A program made the position numbers and the translations under genes. This document shows positions 56,572 through 64,000 of a stretch of 64,000 bases of DNA, one piece after another; the first letter of the stretch is position 1, and every line of letters starts with the position of its first letter. A model generated the notes under the pieces. That model saw nothing but the letters and a program-made list of their open reading frames with translations, ran no database searches and had not been told where the DNA came from. Source of the DNA: Strongyloides papillosus (lineage: Eukaryota; Nematoda; Chromadorea; Rhabditida; Strongyloididae); assembly GCA_005656395.1 (NCBI GenBank), contig SRSI01000049.1, positions 1-64,000 of the forward strand, written 5' to 3'.

Positions 56572-56950
56572 TATTTGATTTTAGAATATTTTATTAGATG
56601 GAAGTAGTGTTACGATTCATGTGTGTTTATATACTATTATTGTAAGGATTTTTATTTGGCATTGAAAAGTAATTAGGAATATGAATTATATTTTATGGGA
56701 ATAAAATGAATTTTTCTTCATGTTTCGTGTTGTTCAACTTCTTTCAATTATTAATAATTATTGCATAGAAAAATATTAAAAATTTAAACAACAAAAGAAT
56801 TATCTGTACGAAGGAACTAAATTTTATTTGTAGTGAAAATTGTTAGAAAAAATTAAAATTGATAGAAAAAATTATAAGCTTCTTTAGTAAAAGAATTAAA
56901 TTTTTGATAAAAGTACTTTTTCAATATAAAAAAATTAAATCTCCAAAACT

Positions 56951-58793
56951 CTAGTCATATCTTATCTCTATGGTACTCTCTTCCTTCATTATTTCTTGAG
57001 TCCCATTCTCATCTTCAATTTGAATGGAGTGGATTGAATTTTTTCTGGTTCTTGTAACAAAATTTTCCTCCTGTTTTGGAGAATTATTGTTTTCTAATCT
57101 CTTGTTCTCCGTTATCTTTTCCTCTAATTCATTAATCATTTTTTGATTATATAATTCAGGATGTTTATGGAGTGGTATTGCATAGAATTTCCCCTCAACC
57201 TCCTCTATTGAAACTTTCTCTAATTCATTAATCATTTTTTGATTATATAATTCAGGATGTTTATGTTGTGGTAATGCATAGAATTTCCCCTCAACCTCCT
57301 CTATTGAAACTTTCTCTGATTCATTTAATTCTTTGTAAGTGGCTATTAAGATTGGTTCATCATTCTCCAAAGAATGTCTTTTCTCATTATTTTTTGGTTC
57401 TGTTAAATCAGATTTTAAAACTTTTACAGGGACACGATATATTTGTGCAGGAGTCTTTCTGGTTGAATTCTTTCTGGTAAATGTTTTTGGAGAATCACTA
57501 TTTGTTGAGTGGTAGTCTTCTTTTTCCATTCTTTTATAGAGGATTGGATTTAAATCTATTCCAATTGGAGAGTATCTTTTTTTACTCTCATCAGTTCCGT
57601 AAATTACTGATATAACATCGGGTGGAGTGTCTATTTGTTCTAAAAGGTATGAATTACTATATTCTATAGAATTTCTATTTCTTTGATGTATAGATAAACT
57701 GTGCTCATTTACTTTTTTATCGTAAATGTTGCTGTTAACAGATCTCCTTGTTGGAATTTGATCAGGAATAATTTCTGTTGGTTTTCTCGTAATCTTTTCA
57801 TACACATGTGATCTTGGTCTTCTACTATCTCTTGATGAATCTAGTCTTTCACTATTTCTTGATGAATCTAGTCTTTCACTATTTTTTGATGAATCTAGTC
57901 TTCCACTATCTCTTGATAAATCTAGTCTTCTACTATCTCTTAATGAATCTAGTCTTCCACTATTTCTTGGTGGATCCACAAAAGCAAGACTATTCTCATT
58001 CAATTCCTTCTTTCTCTTCAAGACTGTTGATGAATTCCCACTAATTGGTGCTGGCTTTGTATACATATTTTGATAAGTAATAGATGACGATTCATCAGTC
58101 TCAACATCATAATTCAACTTCTTCAAATTATTCTCACTATTTGAACGTATACGATTACGATTTTGATAATCTTCATACTGCGTCATAGCATGTAGCGCAT
58201 CAAGCGAGACTGATTTGTTGACAAAGGGATTAGCATCAAAGGATGGTGGATTATCGTAAAAACGATCCCAATTATTACGTGGAGTAAATGGCTCGGGTTT
58301 GTAATGGCGGAGAGCAAATGAATCCTCTGTTGATTTTGGTGGTGGAGCTGGTATGTTGATGTAGTTTAGTGCCAAAGTGCATGTTCTTATGAATTTAAAC
58401 ATTTCGGATGTTGAGTAGAAGGAGAACCAGGAAACTTTTTTGACGGATTGTTTTCTTACTATTTTTTCGGTTTCTATAGCCATGTAACAATAAGGATGGA
58501 CTCTAATATCATTTTCAATCTTCGGTGCATTAGGAATATTGAAGGTTGTCGATCCAAAACGAACATCATCTCCATTAGTTGTAAAATTGAACTTTTTTTC
58601 AACTTCCCTTTTCACATGATTATCTTTAAAAACAAGCATGTGAAGAAAATTAATTTCGAAGTTTAAAATAATCCAAGCATGTTCCCACTTCTAAAAATAT
58701 CAAAACAATAATAAAAATATTTTTAAATAATAATTATAAAAAACTAACTTTTCCATTTAATCTCAAAATAGGGCCTTGGTATAAAATAACCAT
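56951..58793 (-). CDS. PH-domain protein with repeat-rich tail
   Basis: Exon 1 (58793-58749) and exon 2 (58690-56951), 58-bp intron with GTTAGT donor, 594 residues. The N-terminal 110 residues read as a PH domain: GPILRLNGKKWEHAWIIL, a charged loop, and a C-terminal helix FKFIRTCTLALNYI with the invariant-type Trp replaced by Cys/Thr context. PH domains bind phosphoinositides or proteins, so a membrane-signalling adaptor is inferred. The rest looks disordered and Ser/Arg/Asn-rich. It has nine-residue repeats (RLDSSRDS-like, about 225-275) and two consecutive copies of a 32-residue unit (EKVSIEEVEGKFYA...KMINEL, near residues 470-535). No known orthologue is recognised. Confidence 0.75.
57155..57320 (-). 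repeat. Tandem duplication inside the PH-protein gene
   Basis: Two adjacent copies of a 96-base unit (for example TTCAGGATGTTTATG occurs twice, 96 bp apart) encode 32 residues each with few differences, so the duplication is recent and in frame. Confidence 0.8.
57820..57970 (-). repeat. 27-base minisatellite inside the PH-protein gene
   Basis: The unit GATGAATCTAGTCTTTCACT plus ATTTCTT recurs about five to six times and encodes DSSRNSERL-type nonapeptides. Copy number is likely to vary. Confidence 0.8.
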
Positions 58794-59174
58794 AATTAGA
58801 TGTGTTAAAATTGAACTCTTATAGATATGAACTGTTTTCCTATCAATTTTTCTTCATATTTATCTGTTATTCGGACCACCACCTTAAAAATTTTTATGTG
58901 AAAATTTGCTTAAGATATGAGGCAGAGTTTATATAAACAATCCGTTGACTAATCAAACTTTATGAGGAGAGAAAAAATTCTTTAATAGTTTCTATTATCA
59001 TAACATTTATTCAAGTGAAATTGAATGTGTATACTTGAAATATTAAAGCATTTATTTTTAAAAACAATAAAAAATATGATTTGTATTTAGCAATGGTGTA
59101 TATGTATAGGTGTGAGTAAAATAGTTACTCATAAACATAATCGAAAAGTTTTTTATAAAAATTAATGGTGTATT
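58794..59174. other. Intergenic
   Basis: 5' flank of the PH-domain gene and 3' flank of the next minus-strand gene. No other feature seen. Confidence 0.45.
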
Positions 59175-59486
59175 TTAGCCGACTTCTATGAAACTGAAAC
59201 CCCCTGGACGAGCACAGAATAGACAGAATGCTGATAATGGATTGTAGTAGGAAGATGTATAATAGATTGGTTGTTGATAATATACTGGTGATCCATAATA
59301 TCCATCATATCCATAGGGTGATGCATATCTCCTACTTCTCGTAATCGGCATAAAGTACTTCTTATTAACGTTTAATCCATCACTTGATTTATCAAGATGA
59401 CTTGTGTCAATAGATAATATTTGATTTATCATTAAAATACTAACAATAGTTAGTGTGAGACATAAATTATATAAATTCTTCATCAT
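59175..59486 (-). CDS. Secreted Tyr-rich protein with a furin-type site
   Basis: 103 residues in one exon. Signal peptide MMKNLYNLCLTLTIVSILMI...LS, an acidic/basic pro-region ending at RSRR (about 52-55), then a Tyr/Gly/Ser/Pro-rich mature part (YASPYGYDGYYGSPVYYQQP...) finishing in SAFCLFCARPGGFSFIEVG with a CxxC pair. The layout is that of a processed precursor; Tyr-rich stretches occur in cuticle-crosslinked proteins and in some nematode neuropeptide-like and antimicrobial peptides. The specific family is not recognised. Confidence 0.65.
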   Translation of the reverse strand: MMKNLYNLCLTLTIVSILMINQILSIDTSHLDKSSDGLNVNKKYFMPITRSRRYASPYGYDGYYGSPVYYQQPIYYTSSYYNPLSAFCLFCARPGGFSFIEVG

Positions 59487-60041
59487 GCAAAAAAAACTTT
59501 ATTTTGCCATCACCCCTATCAATTCTACCTCCTTAAATAACTTTTTTTTTACTTCCTTAACATAATGTTTGATTACCTATTATCCCACCTATTCAAAAAG
59601 TTCTTTGACCTTCGAAAATGTTATTACATCAGAATTTGATAAAAAGCAATTAGCTTCAATGTTTAATGGCTTCTAGTTTTAAAATATATTCAAAAATCAT
59701 ATTTACAATTTTTCTATTGTGTAATAAAAAAGATGACTATTTATTTCTTCAATAAGATAAGAATATAATAGAAATTAATAGGTGGAATGAAAAATTATTG
59801 TGATAAAAATATAATAATCACCTATCGTCAAAGGTATTTTTACAATGAAAATTTAAATTTGCTAAATTCAACCTGGTACATGTTTATCACTAAATGATAT
59901 TAAGTAGAACATAGTAGGTTGAAGTAATGATCGATTTTAAAATAGAATGAATCATTATATATATATATGTTGATAGGAGAAGTTTATAATTGATGACAGT
60001 TGTTATTTAATTGGTGCATAAAAGTTGAGGTATTTCATTTA
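59487..60041. other. Divergent intergenic region
   Basis: Lies between the Tyr-rich gene (minus) and the TIMP-like gene (plus), so both promoters should be here. A short ATATATATAT tract occurs near 59955. No other feature seen. Confidence 0.45.
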
Positions 60042-60760
60042 ATGAAACACACATTTAATATGAAAGGGTTTTTTAATTTTTTCTTCTCTATTTTCTTGAT
60101 ATTATTTTTTATTATTGCTAATCATGGTGTTTTACCATGCAAATGTATGAGGGAATCAAGTAAAGTCAATTTTTGTCGATCTGACTGGGGTTAGTTTTAA
60201 TATCATCCTTAATACATATTATATATCATATCTTTTTTACAATTAAATTAGTTTCAAGAGTAAATGTTAGCAATATCATTACAATGTACATCAATGACAC
60301 AAAACACCCTTTTTATCATTCAAATCAAATTATATATATTGTTAAGCATGTCGAAGTTTTTAAAGCACCATCAAGATTTAATGGAACGTTACCACAATAT
60401 ATTTATACACCATTTGAATCAGCTGCTTGTGGATTAGATTTACTTTCCAAGGGCCATGAATATTTGTTATCGGGACATTTCTCATCACATAACATTGCTA
60501 CAACATCTCTTTGCGGGCAGATACTTTCTGATCTTACACCTACAAGTGGTATTATTCAGGAATGGAATGAAGTTGATGATCTTCAGAAGGTTGCCCTCCA
60601 GCATAATGGTTATGAGCCATGTCATAAAGGAAAGATTCAAATTGACAATACCAACAAAACTAGCATTATTCCCACCACCTCCGCAACGACAGCAACAACT
60701 CCAGTTTCAACAACACAACAAATACAACAATCTCCAACCGAGAAGGTGATTAAAAATTAA
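60042..60760 (+). CDS. TIMP-like (NTR domain) secreted protein
   Basis: Exon 1 (start 60042 or, more likely, 60060: MKGFFNFFFSIFLILFFIIA) to 60189; intron of 62 bp with GTTAGT donor; exon 2 60252-60760; 212 residues from the second Met. After the signal peptide come CKCMRESSKVNFCRSDWG, then SAACGLDLL, TSLCGQIL and EPCHKG: the six Cys of a TIMP N-domain, including the leading Cys-x-Cys. TIMPs inhibit metalloproteinases through that N-terminal Cys. There is no C-terminal TIMP domain, as in nematode forms; instead a Thr/Gln-rich tail follows. Residues NHGVLP may precede the first Cys in the mature protein, which would block classical inhibition. Confidence 0.82.
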
Positions 60761-61789
60761 CAACTATAAAAACAATACTTAAATACACATAGCTTTTAAA
60801 AGAAAGGCCATTAAAAATGTATTAAAAAAGTTTTATGTTAAATTTTTGTACATTCACCCTTAAAATACATATTTTTACTATTTTTAGTGTAAAAAAGAAA
60901 CAATAAAAACGGAAGTTTTTTCTTTCTTGATCATCAATCATCTTCTAAATTGTAGTTATCATCACACACATGTCTAGTTGTTGGGTATCGTTAAGAAATT
61001 TTAATTATTTGTTTTTCAGTGATTTATAAATATTTTTGTTTCAAAAAAATATTGTTTATGTTTCAAAGATAATCTTTTTTGTTTGTGATTATGACAATTT
61101 TGTTTGATGATACTCATTATTATGGATTTTATTCGCTACAAATTATTTTAGACTTTAAAGTTTAAAAAGATTGTATAATATTAGCTTATATTGTGAGTAT
61201 AATATTCTATTAATCATTAAAAAATGAATGAATACAAATAAAAGTGTTTAGAAAACTAAATCTCTAAAAAAATTTTCCGTCTCTTCACGAAAAACCAATC
61301 GTCATCAACTAGTGCTTCATACAGTGAAACAGCAATAAATCATAAAAAATTAAAATGTTAATAGTAGTTTTATTACTCATTATAAGTTAAAAATATAGGA
61401 ATAAATGACACATTTGATAATACAACTAAAAGAAATTACTCTTCAAGTATTTGTGACAACACATCAGCATTATCTTCCTTTACAAGTGACCATGCCTTGG
61501 TCTCATCCATAGTGAGGTGTTAGAATTGAGATAATTAAAAAATCCGATGGCACTAGGAGCAGACAGATTTCCTGCTCCCTTATTGAAGGCAATTGTAAAA
61601 GAACCAGTTGTACTGGGTGAAACTTCAGAGAGATGGATGCCGAGAAAACGAAGAAAAAAATAAAATATAAATAGTTCATTCACATATTTATTAAAAGTTA
61701 GAATTATTTACAATATATAATACATTTAAAATAATACAAATAAAATTACAAGTAAAAAAAATAATATTTAAATATGGTTGACACGTGCG
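60761..61789. other. Intergenic
   Basis: 3' flank of the TIMP-like gene, then a stretch with lower AT content (61440-61650) where minus-strand frames (for example 61480-61683) are open but unrecognised. These may belong to the degenerate gene beside them. Confidence 0.4.
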
Positions 61790-62196
61790 TCATATTAGTT
61801 TCCTCCCTTTTTCGGCGCTCTTGTCGTTTTCCACCTTTTCGCAGCCACCCTCTTCATATCATCCAGCGAAGGGTTTAAGCACGTTCTCAGGTGGTACAAA
61901 AACTTCTTGGATATTTGTTACTGTGTGATACCAATGAGACAAAAAGCAATTTTCTCACTACACAGAATGCAGATGTTTTTTAGATAACTCAGTAGCTGAG
62001 AGAGCTATAAAAAATTTAGATTAACTTTAAAAAATTCGCTTAACTTACATTTTTTAAGCACTTTTGGCACAAAGTATCTTGACAACTACATTAAAGGAGT
62101 CTTGGAGTTGCCTTAACTTTGACCAATACCACATTCATTAAAGTGGAGCCAATGTAGATGCACTGCCTAATTGTGTGCCCTTGGTCGTGGAGTAGG
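61790..62196 (-). pseudogene. Possible degraded RING-finger gene
   Basis: On the minus strand, fragments in different frames are reminiscent of a RING domain: ECGIGQS-stop-GNSKTPLM, then CSCQDTLCQKCLKN, a 44-bp intron with good borders (GTAAGTTAAG...TTTTTATAG, 62048-62005), then LSQLLSYLKNICILCSEKI. Further on, TNIQEVFVPPENVLKPFAG-stop-YEEGGCEKVENDKSAEKG is coherent. Stops and shifts between the pieces argue for a pseudogene. The identification rests on Cys spacing only. Confidence 0.35.
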
Positions 62197-62830
62197 ACGA
62201 TAGAAAAAAAATGAGAAAAATGTCCCAAAACAGTCTATTTATATACCCGTACAAATGGTGGAATTTGATTTTTAATCTTTGTCACAATGAAATGATGTAT
62301 ATACCCCTATAGTTTAGAGTTTTTGCGATGTTCATGTTAATCCATGTCACTTTACTCTGGGATCTATTAGATATACCATAAATTGATACTTTTTGTAACA
62401 TGTCACTAATAAAAAATATCCTCTGTGAAAGTACATTCGTACACATCGTACAAAAAAAATGGTAAAAGAATTTTATTCATGCAGATATGTTATTGTAATT
62501 TGAGTATCTTGAAGTATTTGGTAATTCGATTAATTAATATGTAGAATAATTATTTTCTCAAGAAATACATTAATTTTTTTTATAGTTTTAAGTTTACCAA
62601 TATATCCACCTCCCGACAAGTACTTCTACACGGAATGAAAACAAAAAACAAAGCAACCATTGCAACTCACATTATTATACACGCTTCACAACAACAGTAT
62701 ACTTATTCCCAATTTCATGTTAATATTTTAAAATATTTTCATAACCTGAAACTTCTAAAAATAGAAAAAGTTGTGATCTTCATTTTTGTTATCTATCTAT
62801 CCTGTTAGTTTAAGATAATTTAATTAAAAG
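62197..62830. other. Upstream region of fibrillarin gene
   Basis: AT-rich, no gene seen. The last few hundred bases presumably include the fib-1 promoter. Confidence 0.45.
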
Positions 62831-63818
62831 ATGGGTAAACCAGGTTTTAATCAAAATAATAATCGTGGTGGCAATGGTGGTATGTTAGTGTTTTAGCATT
62901 ATCATTATACCTTTTTTGGCAGGCTTTAACAAAGGTCGTGGAGGAAAAGGAGGATTTGATAAGAAATCTCGTGGAGGATTCGGTGGTGAGAGAGGAGGCC
63001 GTGGAGGTAATAGAGGAGGTAAAGGTGGATTTCGTGGAGGATTCGGAGATAAAGGAGGAAAAGGTGGTAAAGGAGGAGGCAATCGTAAATCGAGAGGAGG
63101 TGTAGGAATGAAGGGAGGAAAGAATGTTATTGTTGAACCACACCGTCATGAAGGAGTATTCATTCTAAAGGGAAAAGAAGACGCATTAGCTACATTGAAT
63201 ATGGTACCCGGTGATTCTGTTTATGGAGAGAAACGTGTCTCTGTAGATACTGATGGCGTCAACAAGGAATACCGTGTCTGGAATCCGTTCAGATCAAAAT
63301 TAGGAGCCGCCATTATGGCTGGCATCGGAAACATCTACATCAAACCTGGTTCAAAATTATTATACCTTGGTGCCGCTTCCGGTACCACCGTTTCTCATTG
63401 TTCTGATCTCGTTGGACCTGAAGGACTTGTGTACGCAGTTGAATTTTCCCATCGTTCTGGACGGGATCTTCTTGGAGTTGCCAAAAAAAGACCAAACATA
63501 ATTCCTATCGTTGATGATGCACGTCACCCACATAAATACAGGATGCTTGTGGGTATGGTTGATAACGTATTCTCAGATGTTGCTCAAAGTGACAGTACTA
63601 GGATTTTATCACTCAATGCGCAGTATTTCCTCAAGAATGGTGGTCATGTTATTTTATCAATTAAAGCTAGTTGCATTGACAGTACCGCTCAACCAGAGGC
63701 TGTCTTCGCTGAGGAAGCACAAAAACTGAAACAAGATGGATTTAAACTTAGAGAACAAATTGGTTTGGAGCCCTATGAAAGGGATCATGCTATAATTACC
63801 GCACAATACAGAAAGTAA
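62831..63818 (+). CDS. fib-1: Fibrillarin (box C/D snoRNP 2'-O-methyltransferase)
   Basis: Exon 1 (62831-62879, [16 protein letters not shown]) and exon 2 (62923-63818), 43-bp intron with GTATGT donor, 314 residues. A Gly/Arg/Lys-rich GAR domain (about residues 10-80) is followed by the conserved fibrillarin methyltransferase domain: [14 protein letters not shown], the SAM-binding segment [34 protein letters not shown], and [11 protein letters not shown] near the end. In the nucleolus it methylates ribosomal RNA guided by C/D snoRNAs with Nop56/Nop58 and the 15.5K protein. The GAR domain has more Lys than usual. AATAAA near 63915. Confidence 0.97.
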
Positions 63819-63972
63819 AGTGTTTTTTTTTAAATTTTATATATTTTTTTACCTGTTGATGTATTACATTTTTACTCAAAAAGTCATATTTACAATGTTT
63901 ATAATTTTAAACTTAATAAAGGTATTACAAACAAATAATTAGAGTGTAAGTACAAGTTTATTTACATAATAT

Positions 63973-64000
63973 TTATTCTTCATCATCTAGTTTCATGCGC
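63973..64000 (-). CDS. 3' end of a convergent gene, truncated by the window
   Basis: On the minus strand the last codons read RMKLDDEE-stop (stop complement at 63973-63975), and an AATAAA complement lies at 63958-63963. An acidic C-terminus next to a poly(A) signal is plausible for a real gene entering from the right, but only eight codons are visible. Confidence 0.35.

Noticed and set aside
61480..61683. 67-codon minus-strand frame with a hydrophobic start
   Set aside because: No recognisable domain or convincing start context; kept only as a possible remnant next to the degraded RING candidate.
62847..63149. Minus-strand Ser/Thr- and Pro-rich frames
   Set aside because: Complement of the Gly/Arg-rich domain of fibrillarin.

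Overview
The window is strongly AT-rich eukaryotic DNA. It has small genes, very short introns (mostly 36-60 bases, GTAAGTTT-type donors), signal-peptide genes in tandem arrays, CAP/SCP proteins, an N-domain TIMP and LTR retrotransposons. This fits a clade IV nematode of the Strongyloides/Parastrongyloides type. That assignment is inferred from gene content and base composition; no species marker was read.

Layout. 1-2247: two tandem plus-strand paralogues of an unrecognised family, the first cut by the window edge and the second carrying an apparent frameshift. 2248-7832: gene-poor, with one small Cys-rich secreted peptide (5465-5733). 7833-11417: a three-exon DExH RNA helicase of the RHA/MLE/DHX9 type. 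11852-13535: a 1.7-kb element with terminal inverted repeats enclosing a 188-bp satellite. 13549-38164: a one-strand tandem array of ten divergent CAP/SCP genes (seven open, one with a single frameshift, two clear pseudogenes) plus the relic 5' flank of another; a second palindromic 1.7-kb element sits inside it. 38772-43508 and 46270-51253: two Ty3/gypsy-type LTR retrotransposons with intact single gag-pol frames, (near-)identical LTRs and 4-bp target duplications. 43513-54923: an array of six very small secreted-peptide genes in three head-to-head pairs, into which both retrotransposons inserted. 56019-63818: single-copy genes: a membrane-anchored Cys-rich protein, a PH-domain protein with internal repeats, a Tyr-rich secreted protein, a TIMP-like inhibitor, a possible RING pseudogene and fibrillarin. 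The last 30 bases hold the end of a convergent gene.

Most secreted-protein genes here (CAP array, small peptides, TIMP, Cys-rich peptide) look like the secreted repertoire of a parasitic or parasite-related nematode. Helicase and fibrillarin are housekeeping RNA functions. The least explained and most interesting part is the small-peptide array. Its genes are too short for usual ORF thresholds. They share a near-constant signal peptide and promoter but have divergent mature parts, mostly with a two-Cys ring. They carry an intron after the stop codon, and whole gene pairs have been inverted or mosaically exchanged.
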